From NCBI GenBank assembly GCA_019634575.1, contig JAHCAY010000003.1:280556-344555 (forward strand): a stretch of 64,000 nucleotides of DNA, written 5' to 3'. This document shows positions 32,444-41,525 of the stretch, one piece after another (within the stretch, counting starts at the first letter, position 1; every line of letters starts with the position of its first letter). Source of the DNA: Candidatus Didemnitutus sp. (GTDB lineage: Bacteria > Verrucomicrobiota > Verrucomicrobiia > Opitutales > Opitutaceae). The translations under genes were made by a program, and so were the position numbers. Below the pieces are notes generated by a model, which ran no database searches, was not told where the DNA came from, and saw only the letters and a program-made list of their open reading frames with translations.

Positions 32444-34291
32444 TCAGGATAGCTCGAGCGTGACTCCGACCACCACATCCCCCGGCACGCCAATGAGGGC
32501 CTCCCAATCTCCGCCGTCCGACGGCCCCAAGTTCAGGGCGCCGGTGCGAATCACCGCGCCACCGGAACGCCGCCATCCGACCACCGAGGGGATCTCGCCG
32601 CCGCGGGGCGCGTCGGACTCCGCGCCGCCGCCGGCCAGGAGCACCCGCGGGCGCGCGATCACCGTCACGTCCCCTCCGACTTCGAATGGCACGGCGAGCA
32701 CGACACTTCCCTCGAAGGATTGCAGCCGGCCGGGACCCGTCACGGCGAGGCCGCTCGGCGCGCGGCCGCCCCCGCCGCCTCCGCCCCCCCCCCGGGGCAC
32801 ACGGCGCGCGCCCGTGCCGGGTGCGGAGATCAGCTCCCCGAGCTCCGCGGAGACGGCGCCGAGCGGATCCTGCTCCAGCATCCCGAGGTCGGGCCGACCG
32901 GCGTCCGCGAACGCGTTCGCGATCGTCTCCACCTCGCGGAGCGCGACCCGCACGATCTGCCGCTGGCGCTCGTCCGGCATGTCGTCCGTCGACCAGTCGT
33001 CGTGGCTAGGCGGCTCGGATTGCGCGAACGCATCCTCGACGTCGGCCGCATCGGCCGCCACGAAGAGCCCGGCGTATTCGAGGGTTTCCTCGGGATAAAC
33101 GCGGCAACGCTCGTAATAGATCACCTGCCCGGGGGCGCGGATCATCGCCACGTGGTGGGTGGCCCCGCGCCCGTCATCCCCGATCTGGTCGCGGAACTGG
33201 TGGTTCTCGATGCGGGCGACCTGATGGCGCTCGCGCGGCTGCGTCGGCGCCAGCGCGATGCTCACCCAACCGAGGCGTTGCGCGCGGGAGTTGCGGACCT
33301 CGTGCACGGACGCGGGCGGCACCACCGACCTGCCGGTCCGGAGGTGATCGCGCAGGTTGCGCAGCGCGTCCGCGTAGAGACGCAGCGGGACGTGCTTCAC
33401 CGGGTTCGGGACCGGCACCGCCCGGCCGTTGTACGAAACCTCGAACGCGAGCGTGCCGCGGTCGTCGCAGCCGCCCAGCATGCGCGGCCAGAACCAGATC
33501 GCCATCGATTCCGCGATGCAGCGGGCCGCGACGTCACCCGCCGAGGCCGCCGCGTCGAAGCGCGGGTCGACGATCATGATGCTAGTGCCGGTCTCGCGAT
33601 CGGCGAACGGACGGAACCCGATCGCGGCGGCAAGGCGGGCGGCGGCCGCACCCTCGGCGGGACCGACCTTCCCCGGGGCGCGCCCCGCGGCTTGCACGCC
33701 CCACCAATGGCGGCCGGTTTCCTTGCCGTCGGGATTCGCGTTCCAGAGGGACACGCCGATGAGCCGCTCCAACGCCCGGCCCGACTCCATCGAGCGCGTG
33801 TGCACGATGATCGTCGCGGCCGCGCTGGTGAGGAAGTACTGGCCCTTGCCGAAACCGTAGGTGCCCCCTCCCACCGCCTGCGCCGTCCGGCCGAACATGC
33901 GGCAGAAATTCAGGAAACGATCCTCGGGCCGCGGCGTGCGGTCGACGAAGGCGGGGCCGGTCAGGCCGACCGTGCCGCGATCCTGCAGGATCAGGCGACC
34001 GAACTCGGTCCGCAGCTGCCGCGACAAAGGATGGTTGTCCGGCCGCTGGGACAGCACGATGTCCCTGAGCACCTGGCCCTCCGCCGCGCTGAATTTCTCG
34101 TGCATCGCCGAAAAGACCACGCGCGTCTCGCGGCCGCGGTCCACGCGCGCGTCCCACGCGTTCTGGACCGCCTCGCGCACGAGCATCGAGATCGGGTCGA
34201 GTCGCGGCCGGCCGAGCGCGCTGCGCGCCGCCTGACCGGGGGCACCGCCCTCCTCCTGAAATGTCTCGGACTGGAGCAGCAACGGTTCCAT
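32444..34291 (-). CDS. GHKL ATPase of the MORC/MutL-like type
   Basis: A 615-residue protein with the GHKL ATP-binding boxes in order: N box 'LVREAVQNAWDAR' (about residues 37-49), G1 'LILQDRGTVGLTG' and G2 'VGGGTYGFGKGQYFL'. MORC/MutL-like ATPases of this kind occur in restriction-modification clusters with Z1 helicases and PD-(D/E)XK nucleases, where ATP-driven clamping on DNA is thought to gate the nuclease. A Gly/Pro-rich linker occurs near residue 505. Neighbour spacing is one base to each side, so this is an operon core gene. Confidence 0.82.
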   Translation of the reverse strand: MEPLLLQSETFQEEGGAPGQAARSALGRPRLDPISMLVREAVQNAWDARVDRGRETRVVFSAMHEKFSAAEGQVLRDIVLSQRPDNHPLSRQLRTEFGRLILQDRGTVGLTGPAFVDRTPRPEDRFLNFCRMFGRTAQAVGGGTYGFGKGQYFLTSAAATIIVHTRSMESGRALERLIGVSLWNANPDGKETGRHWWGVQAAGRAPGKVGPAEGAAAARLAAAIGFRPFADRETGTSIMIVDPRFDAAASAGDVAARCIAESMAIWFWPRMLGGCDDRGTLAFEVSYNGRAVPVPNPVKHVPLRLYADALRNLRDHLRTGRSVVPPASVHEVRNSRAQRLGWVSIALAPTQPRERHQVARIENHQFRDQIGDDGRGATHHVAMIRAPGQVIYYERCRVYPEETLEYAGLFVAADAADVEDAFAQSEPPSHDDWSTDDMPDERQRQIVRVALREVETIANAFADAGRPDLGMLEQDPLGAVSAELGELISAPGTGARRVPRGGGGGGGGGRAPSGLAVTGPGRLQSFEGSVVLAVPFEVGGDVTVIARPRVLLAGGGAESDAPRGGEIPSVVGWRRSGGAVIRTGALNLGPSDGGDWEALIGVPGDVVVGVTLELS

Positions 34292-34292
34292 C

Positions 34293-35282
34293 TCAGTCGC
34301 GCAGCAGCGCCGCGATCGCCTCCTCCGCCGCCGTGTCGTCGATGGCGGTGGCGAGGTCCAGGTCGGCGTTGTACTGAAGCTCGGTCACGCCGGCCGGTCC
34401 GGCGCCGGTGGCGAAGCACGACGGGACGATCCGGGGAAAGCGATCGTCGACGATGAAGGTCCGCGTTTCGCGCAGCTCGAAAGCCGGCGTCGCGAGCGTG
34501 ACGTCGTGGCCCAGATCCTCGATGACGTCCGCCAGATCGCCGCGGGGGATGCCCAGCGAGACCAGATCGTCGGCCAGCGACCGGACTGAGAGCGCGCCCG
34601 ACGGGACGCGCTCAAGGCGCACGAACCGCACGTGCAGCGATCCACCGGTAGGCGGTTCCATCTGCATGAGGCCGTTCACCCGGACGACGCGGCCCACCTG
34701 TCGCGTGGTTGTCTTGGCCTCGATGGCTCGTCGTTCCCGCCGGAAATCATGCCGGCCGCCACGGCTGCCCTCCCAAGCCTCCCACGCGGCGCGTGCGTCG
34801 ACCGTCGCGAGCCGGCGCAGGAGAAGCAGCTCGCCGATGAGGCCGGTGACGGAATCCTCCGCCGCGGCGGATCCTCCGAGGAGGTCCTGCCACTCCCGCA
34901 GGATGTCGACGCATTGCTCGCCGAGCGGACCGGCGGGATGATCCGTGACACGCCGCACGATCTCCGCGCAGAGCCGGGCAAAGGCGTCCTCCAGCTCGGC
35001 GCGCTTGCACCGCAGGACCAGCCATGTGTCCGTGTCGCCGCCCTCGCCGCGGAGCGTCGCGCGGGAAAGATGCATCGAGCGGTTCCGCCAGAGACTGCCA
35101 TCGTCCGGCCCGGTGGCGTGCGGCAGGAGCAGATGGCGCGCCCCGTTCCGGTCGAGCGCCACCTGCACCTGGCGGCCCGAGAGCCACAGGCCGGTCCGCG
35201 AGCAGCGCAGTGATGCGGAGGCCGGGCGCTCCACGAGCCGCCACGTGCCGTCGAGTTCCTCGAACGTGCCCTGCTCCGTCAT
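34293..35282 (-). CDS. PD-(D/E)XK nuclease (DUF4420 family)
   Basis: A 329-residue protein carrying the DUF4420 nuclease pattern: Glu151 in 'TGLIGELLLLRRLA', Asp179 in 'GGRHDFRRE' and Glu188-x-Lys190 in 'RAIEAKTTTRQ'. This is the probable restriction (DNA-cleaving) subunit of the cluster. The start overlaps the Z1 gene stop by ATGA and the stop is one base before the GHKL start. No other domain is seen. Confidence 0.82.
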   Translation of the reverse strand: MTEQGTFEELDGTWRLVERPASASLRCSRTGLWLSGRQVQVALDRNGARHLLLPHATGPDDGSLWRNRSMHLSRATLRGEGGDTDTWLVLRCKRAELEDAFARLCAEIVRRVTDHPAGPLGEQCVDILREWQDLLGGSAAAEDSVTGLIGELLLLRRLATVDARAAWEAWEGSRGGRHDFRRERRAIEAKTTTRQVGRVVRVNGLMQMEPPTGGSLHVRFVRLERVPSGALSVRSLADDLVSLGIPRGDLADVIEDLGHDVTLATPAFELRETRTFIVDDRFPRIVPSCFATGAGPAGVTELQYNADLDLATAIDDTAAEEAIAALLRD

Positions 35283-37930
35283 GCCGTGGCCTCCGTGGGA
35301 TCGACCTCGGGCTCGTCGCTTTCGGTCGAAGGCTGCGGCTGGAGGTCCGCCTGCACATAATCCGCCGCACCGAGCCCGCCGCGGAGTCCCGGGAAGATCA
35401 TCGCGATGCCGATCAGGTTGTCGTGCGCGGCCATCGGCGCGCGTTCGGTGCTCTCCCCCGTCTCCCGCGGGCGCGAATCCTTGCTGACCGGGTAGATCAC
35501 CAGCACTCCCGAAGGGTCGTCGCCGCGTAGGTCGAAGAGATCCTTCACCTTCAGGTTTTCCAGCGCCGCGGGATTGAACTCCGGGCGGTCGCAGACGATG
35601 TCCACGCGACTCATCAGCGCCTTGATGTTGGCCGTCGCCGGATCACCCAGTTTCAGGCGAGAACGATTGATGCACGCGACCTCGAGGTCGGGCCGGAGCC
35701 GAACGGTGCCGAGCTCCGGGATCGCGGAGGAACGCCCCATCACCACCACGTTCCAGGTCTGCAGCCGTCCCACCCCGTTCTGCCGCGTGATGTAGTCGCA
35801 CATCAGCGCCGAGTCCAGATCCCGGCTCCGCGGATGGAAACGGTACGCGCGGAGGAAACTCAGGATCCGGTCCACCGGCACTCGACGCCAGATCGCGCGT
35901 GAGTCGGCGATCGCCGGCGCCGGCAGCGCGCCGAGGAGGCGCCGCGTGGCGTCGAGGTTCCCCGCGACCCAACCCGGGTCGCGATGGGCGAAGTAGATCG
36001 TCTGCGGCCGCGCTCCCTCGTAGCTGATCTCGCCTCTGACCGCGAAACGCATCTTCGACGGCGCAGTCACCTTGATCCGAGGGAGCCGGCGGATGCGCAC
36101 CGCGGCCTGCATCGGGGACAGCCCGCGGGCGCGGTGCGTCTCGATCTGCTCGCGCAGCTCGTCCTCGACCGTCGCGAGGTCGAAGAAATGATCGGCCATC
36201 TCGGCCGTCATCCAGATGCGGGGCAGGTCCTCGTAGTAGTGGCGGTAGCCGAACCAGCGCCCCATCTGCAGGATCGTGTCGTAGGCGTTCGCGCTGCGGG
36301 CGAAGAAACTCACGACCAATCCCTCGAGCGTGAGTCCGCGGGCGAGCGTGTTGCCACCGATCACCACGAGGATCTGGCCGCGCTCCTCGAACACGACGTT
36401 CGACTCCTCGTCACGGAGACTGTTGCTGACGACGATGCGGACGCGATCGAGCGCGGGAAAAAGGTGATCGCGCAGGTCGTCGAAATCCACCTCACCGAGC
36501 CGGGCATCCAGCTTGCGGCGGTCGATCGCGGCCATCTCCTGCGCCCATTGCGACTGCCACGGGCCGAACTCCCTAGCCCTCACCTCGCGACGGAGCGCGT
36601 CGATCGCGGCGCGGATCACGGGTTCGGACGCGGTGTGCACCGCAACCCGGTGCGAGGTGTGGATCAGCATCGTGCTGAAATCCATCGCGCGGGAGCCGAT
36701 CGCCGCGCGGAAGAGTCGGGCGGCGGTGGCGAGGAAGAAATAGCGCAGCGCATCCACCAGCGAGGGCGTGGCCTCGAAGCGGAATCCGGCCATGGCACGC
36801 GTGGCCGGCCGGAGCGATCCGATCTCCGCCAGGGGGATCTCGCGGATCAGCGGCAGTCCGTCGGTGACCTCGTCGGGCTCGCTCGGGTTGAGCCGCGCGC
36901 GGCCGTGGATCCGGGCGGTGCCGAAGTAGTCCGGCGGCGGGTCGAGCGGGAAGATGAATGAGCGGGGATAGAGGTTCTCCGGGTAGTCGGGGTGCGTCAG
37001 CACGTTCGCGAACGGCGTCGCCGTGTACCCCACGTAGGCGCATTTCGGGAAGCCGCTCACGAGATCCACGATCAGGCCGTTGATTCGCGTGAGCTCGTCG
37101 CGGTCCATTGACCGGCCGGAATTGATCGATGCCTGGTCGGCCTCGTCGTCGATCACCAGGACCGGACAGGAACGGCGCAGCATCTCGCTGCCCTGCCCCA
37201 GCCAGTCGATCAGCCGGCGCAGCACGTTCGACTGCTTCTTCACCACGGCGATGGCGCGGGCGCCACCGGCTCCGCCGAGACAGAAATCGACATTGCGGAC
37301 CGGCAGCGTCTCGAAGTCACCGAAGATCTCCCGCCGCGTCAGCCAGAACCAGCGCGCGTTGTCATCCCCGGAGAGGTCGCGATCGAGGCGCTTCTGCGTC
37401 TGGAGCCGAAGTCCGTTCGTCACGCCGCTCAGCACGATCACCAATCGGTAGCCGCAGTCAGCCGCCTTCGCGATCACGCCTGCAAAGTGCGCTGTCTTGC
37501 CGCTCTGGACCCGGCCGAACACGAGACCGCGGGTCGCGAACGCGGCGTTTCCGGGAGGATCGAGCAAACCCAGCGCCCGGCTCGTCGTGGCGTCGAGCGT
37601 CTCTACCATGGCGTCGGTCCAACCCAGCGCGCGCAGACGCGCGACGTAGTCGCGCCAGCAGCGCGCGTTGAGACCGGTCAATCCGTGGTACCATTGCAGG
37701 CGGGTGTCGTCCGCGATGGGGGCCGGCTCCCGGTCCTCGAAGAGGCGCCGTCGCGCGGCGAGGATCCGGATCGCCTCGTCCACCAGCGCCTCGGGATTGC
37801 GTTGGCGAATCGCGAAGCTCCGGGCGGCTTGGATGCTGCCGGAGGTGTTGAGCTGCATCTCCAGCAGCTCGATGATGCGGTCGACGGGGCTGTCGCCGTC
37901 CCCGGGGGCGGTCGTTGCTTGGTCAGGCAT
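35279..37930 (-). CDS. Z1-domain ATPase/helicase-like protein
   Basis: An 883-residue protein starting at ATG 37930. It has a Walker A 'GRVQSGKT' (residues 139-146), a DEAD-like Walker B 'LVIDDEADQAS' and the Z1 block around 'CAYVGYTATPFANVL' and 'VIGGNTLARGLTLEGLVVSF'. Z1 proteins are superfamily II helicase-related ATPases paired with GHKL ATPases and DUF4420 nucleases in restriction-like clusters. First gene of the - strand operon; its promoter must lie in 37931-38137, shared with the divergent gene. Confidence 0.88.
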   Translation of the reverse strand: MPDQATTAPGDGDSPVDRIIELLEMQLNTSGSIQAARSFAIRQRNPEALVDEAIRILAARRRLFEDREPAPIADDTRLQWYHGLTGLNARCWRDYVARLRALGWTDAMVETLDATTSRALGLLDPPGNAAFATRGLVFGRVQSGKTAHFAGVIAKAADCGYRLVIVLSGVTNGLRLQTQKRLDRDLSGDDNARWFWLTRREIFGDFETLPVRNVDFCLGGAGGARAIAVVKKQSNVLRRLIDWLGQGSEMLRRSCPVLVIDDEADQASINSGRSMDRDELTRINGLIVDLVSGFPKCAYVGYTATPFANVLTHPDYPENLYPRSFIFPLDPPPDYFGTARIHGRARLNPSEPDEVTDGLPLIREIPLAEIGSLRPATRAMAGFRFEATPSLVDALRYFFLATAARLFRAAIGSRAMDFSTMLIHTSHRVAVHTASEPVIRAAIDALRREVRAREFGPWQSQWAQEMAAIDRRKLDARLGEVDFDDLRDHLFPALDRVRIVVSNSLRDEESNVVFEERGQILVVIGGNTLARGLTLEGLVVSFFARSANAYDTILQMGRWFGYRHYYEDLPRIWMTAEMADHFFDLATVEDELREQIETHRARGLSPMQAAVRIRRLPRIKVTAPSKMRFAVRGEISYEGARPQTIYFAHRDPGWVAGNLDATRRLLGALPAPAIADSRAIWRRVPVDRILSFLRAYRFHPRSRDLDSALMCDYITRQNGVGRLQTWNVVVMGRSSAIPELGTVRLRPDLEVACINRSRLKLGDPATANIKALMSRVDIVCDRPEFNPAALENLKVKDLFDLRGDDPSGVLVIYPVSKDSRPRETGESTERAPMAAHDNLIGIAMIFPGLRGGLGAADYVQADLQPQPSTESDEPEVDPTEATA

Positions 37931-38137
37931 GTTGCGTGTCAGGCGCGGGATGCGGCCCTCATCCCGTTGGAAAATTGCGCGGAAATCGCGACGGCTTCCA
38001 GACCAATATGCCGGGAATGGCCGGGAAAGGCGAGGTCGGGCATCGGCGAGGCGCAGGCCCACCTCCGCCCGCCCAAGTTCTCGGGAAGCGGGCGTTTTTG
38101 TCCTGGGCAAACACACGTCGACCCGCATCCTGGCGAC
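37931..38137. promoter_or_regulatory. Divergent intergenic region upstream of Z1 and the gene at 38138
   Basis: A 207-base divergent gap with no supported gene, expected to contain promoters for the Z1/GHKL operon and for the + strand gene. No clear promoter boxes or palindromes were recognised by eye. Confidence 0.35.
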
Positions 38138-38671
38138 ATGGGACTGAGCTACCATTGGTCGATCCGAGCACCCGCCGCGGTTCCGGCCGCGGAGCTCGCT
38201 GACTTCCTCGCGAACGTCGAGGGCGACGCGAAGCTGCTGGGCTTCGCCCCCACTATCGTGGTCAACGGTCCCTTCGACACGCCGGAGCGGAGGGAATTCG
38301 CACGGCGGGTCGCGCGGCCGCTCACCGTCGAGGATCCACGACTGCGGGACGTCGTGCTGGCGCCGGGTTCATGCTGGTCCCATGATCTCCGCGAGGGATG
38401 CTGTCGTCTGGCTCCGGAACACGGCGTCCTCCTCGTCGTCACCGACCAGCGCGGCCGCGAGACGGTCTTCGGGTTCCTGCGGTATCCGCGCTTCATCACC
38501 AAGTCGGATGGCGCTGTCGTGATGGAGACTCCCGGTGGCGGGGACTGGCGGTCCGGCTCTTTCGTCGACTGCCCGGACCATCGCTATCGCGCGATCATCC
38601 GCCGCTTCGCCGCGGCCGGGTTCGTCGAGGACGAGAAGGACGAATTCGCACCGCCGGAGCGCGGCGCCTGA
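38138..38671 (+). CDS. Conserved-type protein, function unknown
   Basis: A 177-residue soluble protein, ATG at 38138. It has mixed strand/helix content with an alternating 'GVLLVVTDQRGRETVFGFLR' beta segment. No signal peptide, membrane segment or catalytic motif. It is 87 bases upstream of the gene at 38759, so a two-gene unit is possible. It may be an ordinary chromosomal gene rather than part of the defence set. Confidence 0.5.
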   Translation: MGLSYHWSIRAPAAVPAAELADFLANVEGDAKLLGFAPTIVVNGPFDTPERREFARRVARPLTVEDPRLRDVVLAPGSCWSHDLREGCCRLAPEHGVLLVVTDQRGRETVFGFLRYPRFITKSDGAVVMETPGGGDWRSGSFVDCPDHRYRAIIRRFAAAGFVEDEKDEFAPPERGA

Positions 38672-38758
38672 TTTCGGCAGGGAGCCGCGAGGTCCCTCGC
38701 AAGTTTTCGCTCGTCACGCGCGGCAACCGCGTGTTCTCCACAACCGGTCGCAGCCCCG

Positions 38759-39766
38759 ATGAACAAAGCAGGCCAGCACAACCTCGATCTCGTGATCGCA
38801 CCCTTCTCCAACCAGGAAGGCGAATGGTTCTGGAAGGATGCTGAGGTCCGCGAGCAATGCAGCCGCAGCAAGTTGTACATGATCGGTCAGAGACGGGAGG
38901 TCCTTTTCGAAAACATCGATCCCGCCGAGGACGCCCTGACCCTCGACCTCGTCTGCGGCGAGATAGCGCTTCGCGGGATCCGGCTCCCGACGGCCCAGTT
39001 CCCCGTCCCTAAGGACAGAAATCTCGCGCTCGAATACGGTCCGAAGATCATCCGCGTCTACGCGGTGAAGCCCGGCTCGGTCGGGCGAACGCGCAACCCG
39101 GATCCGGACGATCTCGTCCACTGGTTCACCCCGGACCGGCTGATCTTCTTTTTCTCGCGGGGATGGGTGCAGGCCGCGGGGCTGGAGAATTTTCGCCTGT
39201 TCACGAAATTCGACCTGTACTACGTCGGCATCTCCAAGACGGGCGACAGCTTCTCGCGGTTGTTCAAGACCGCCCACGAAAAACGCAGCCGGATACTCGG
39301 GAACGAGACGCAGTTCAGGGACACGGCGCGACTCTCGGACGAGCTCTTCATCTTCCTCTTCGCGGTGGAGGATCTTCAGATGATATCGATCGGAGGGGAC
39401 GATGATGATTACTCGGCGCTTTTTCAGCCGCCTCTTGATTCGGCCAAATTGGCGGCGGACGCGGAAAAGGCCTTCGTCCATATCATGCGCGCCAAGTACA
39501 ACGCGCAGACCTACCCTTCCTACCCGTTCAGCACCGACGGGCTCTGGGACGAGAAGTTCGACCACTACGGATTCTTCATCAACGAGGCGCTCACATTCAG
39601 GACTCCGACCACGGAGATCCGCGGGGCGCGCCTCTACGACTCATTCTTCCGCGACGCCCCCGATTTCATAGTCGTCGCGAACGACAAGGTGAGCCTCGCG
39701 AAGGCCGTCCGGACGGACGTCGGGAAACCAGGGACCGCGGCCGAGGCTCCAGGAGCCGGAGCCTAG
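38759..39766 (+). CDS. Protein of unknown function, possible GIY-YIG-like element
   Basis: A 335-residue protein. The stretch 'KFDLYYVGISKTGDSFSRLF' followed by 'KTAHEKRS' recalls GIY-YIG nuclease cores (YxG, then Arg and His), but the rest of the domain is not clear. The first ~110 residues are beta-rich and the last 60 are helical. The stop overlaps the convergent ParB-like gene by four bases. The nuclease idea is only a pattern match; I give it low weight. Confidence 0.45.
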   Translation: MNKAGQHNLDLVIAPFSNQEGEWFWKDAEVREQCSRSKLYMIGQRREVLFENIDPAEDALTLDLVCGEIALRGIRLPTAQFPVPKDRNLALEYGPKIIRVYAVKPGSVGRTRNPDPDDLVHWFTPDRLIFFFSRGWVQAAGLENFRLFTKFDLYYVGISKTGDSFSRLFKTAHEKRSRILGNETQFRDTARLSDELFIFLFAVEDLQMISIGGDDDDYSALFQPPLDSAKLAADAEKAFVHIMRAKYNAQTYPSYPFSTDGLWDEKFDHYGFFINEALTFRTPTTEIRGARLYDSFFRDAPDFIVVANDKVSLAKAVRTDVGKPGTAAEAPGAGA

Positions 39767-40641
39767 AGCGCCTCGAGCGCGACGAGATCATTCAGTTCCT
39801 CCAGTATCTCGGGATACCGCTTGGTCAGGAAGCGCGCAACCTGGGGATTCTCCGTCAACCGTTTCACGAACCGCTGCACGACATTCAGCGAGAGCGTGTT
39901 CTCCCCGTAGCCGTCCTGGTGGGCCCGGAAATCGCGTTCCAACGTCTCCATCTCGCGCTCCATCTGCGCCAGCTCCTCGGGCTTCAATCCCTTCACGCTC
40001 TTCGGCGCCTGGGGCTTCACCAGCATGTCCGGCGGCGTCGCGATCAGGAGCGCCTGCGCGTAACCCCGGGTGTAGTTGCCCATGCTCACCATGAGGTGCG
40101 CGAAATCGAGCTGCCTCATCGCTTTCACCTTCTTGAACACGCGCAGCGCGGAATCGGTGATCGGCTTGTCCTTCAGCATCTCCACGACGTCCGGATGGAT
40201 TCCGTCGAGGAGATTCATGCTTCGCTTTATCCGGTCCGCGTCGATGTCGAGCGAACGGGCGATCTGCTCGGGTGTAACCCCCTGCTCGATCGCGCGCATG
40301 ATCATGCGATGCTCCTGGATCGGGGCCACCCGGCTGATCTTGTCGTTGTACGTGAAGGCGTCGTCGTTGGTGGCCACCAGGCACACCGCCTCCGCGCGGC
40401 CCAGCTCGCGCAGCGCGCGCAGCCGCATGTGGCCGTCGAGCAGGACGAAGTTCTCGCGCGACCCGCGCTGCGGATGGACCACCATGGGCTCGATCACGCC
40501 GATCTCGCGGATCGACGCAAGGATCGCCCGGAACTTCCCGAAGGCCTGGTCATTGGCCTGGATCGGCCGGATCGGCATGATGCGGTCCAATGGAAGCGTC
40601 ACGGTCCGCCGCTCGAAGGCGCCCTCGATCTTGCCGGCCAT
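39763..40641 (-). CDS. ParB/RepB-like protein of mobile cassette, second
   Basis: A 292-residue ParB/RepB-family protein with N-terminal ParB-like nuclease/CTPase fold ('IREIGVIEPMVVHPQRGSRE', 'VLLDGHMRLRALRELG') and a helix-turn-helix region ('QGVTPEQIARSLDIDADRIK'). The C-terminal ~90 residues match the RepB C-terminal partition type. It overlaps the other ParB-like gene at the TGATG junction. In this cassette such proteins accompany a serine recombinase, so they may help recombination or maintenance of the element rather than chromosome partition. Confidence 0.75.
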   Translation of the reverse strand: MAGKIEGAFERRTVTLPLDRIMPIRPIQANDQAFGKFRAILASIREIGVIEPMVVHPQRGSRENFVLLDGHMRLRALRELGRAEAVCLVATNDDAFTYNDKISRVAPIQEHRMIMRAIEQGVTPEQIARSLDIDADRIKRSMNLLDGIHPDVVEMLKDKPITDSALRVFKKVKAMRQLDFAHLMVSMGNYTRGYAQALLIATPPDMLVKPQAPKSVKGLKPEELAQMEREMETLERDFRAHQDGYGENTLSLNVVQRFVKRLTENPQVARFLTKRYPEILEELNDLVALEAL

Positions 40642-41525
40642 CACTTGCCCTCCTCGATCCGCTCCGCGAGGAACTTGGGCAGCGTGCCGATCTTCTCCGC
40701 GCGCAGCAGCGTCACGAAATCCTCGTCCGCCATCAGCACGCGAAACGCGGCCGTGATGGCCAGCAGGCGCGCCTCGCACGCGCGCGCCTTCTTGATCAGC
40801 AGGCGCTGGCGTTCCGCCTGCGCGCGGTAGGAGGCCACGAAACTGTCCACCGAGCGCCGCACGCGGGTGCCGCCCCGGCCGTCCGTGTACGCGGGCCCGA
40901 GGCTGCGCCGGTGCTGCACCACCTCGCGAAACGCCGTGAGCGTCTTCTGGTTGAACTCCTTCCGCTCGTAGGCCTCCATCAGCACCCGCTGGATGTCCGC
41001 GTCCGGCGTCTCTGCGATCTTCGTCGCGATGCTGATCGGGATGCGCTCGTGCAGGGCTGCGTCGAGGAGCCGGTCCTCGCCGCGCTCGATCAGGACCACG
41101 ATGTCCTCGACATAGGCCGCGCCGAGGCCCGTCTTCCGGGAGATATCGTCGAAACTCTGCCCTTGGTCGCGCATCCATTTGATCGACTGGATCTGGTCGA
41201 TCGCGCGCACCCGGCGCCGCGCGATGTTCTCGACCAGACTTGCGATCAGGCTCGTCTGCCGGTCGAATCCCTTCACGAACGCGGGGATGTGCGTCTGCCC
41301 GAGCGCAAGGAACGCCTCGAGGCGGCCCTGGCCGCAGACGAGATCATAGCCGATGCCGTCCGGCGCCGGCTGACGGCATGGCGTGACGGAAATCGGGCGC
41401 TTGAGCCCGATCTGCTCGATGTTGCGGACGATCACCTCGAAACGCTTCGCATCCCGCACGCGAGGATTCACGACGCGGATCGATGTGACGGGGATCAGGT
41501 GTACCTCGCCGTCCTCGGGGGTCAT
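40641..41525 (-). CDS. ParB/RepB-like protein of mobile cassette, first
   Basis: A 294-residue protein with a ParB N-terminal core ('LKRPISVTPCRQPAPDGIGY', 'LVCGQGRLEAFLALGQ') and an HTH element ('QSFDDISRKTGLGAAYVEDI'). It differs from the neighbouring ParB-like protein, so the two are probably paired subunits rather than a recent duplicate. It overlaps the recombinase gene by ATGA. Function inferred from domain content and cassette context. Confidence 0.75.
   Translation of the reverse strand: MTPEDGEVHLIPVTSIRVVNPRVRDAKRFEVIVRNIEQIGLKRPISVTPCRQPAPDGIGYDLVCGQGRLEAFLALGQTHIPAFVKGFDRQTSLIASLVENIARRRVRAIDQIQSIKWMRDQGQSFDDISRKTGLGAAYVEDIVVLIERGEDRLLDAALHERIPISIATKIAETPDADIQRVLMEAYERKEFNQKTLTAFREVVQHRRSLGPAYTDGRGGTRVRRSVDSFVASYRAQAERQRLLIKKARACEARLLAITAAFRVLMADEDFVTLLRAEKIGTLPKFLAERIEEGK

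Noticed and set aside
32720..34456. Long + strand reading frame opposite the GHKL ATPase gene
   Set aside because: Product is Arg/His/Gly-rich and featureless; the - strand gene has all three GHKL boxes.
26866..37930. Mza system
   Set aside because: MutL/MORC-like ATPase and Z1 are present, but no AIPR gene was recognised, so the named system is not claimed.
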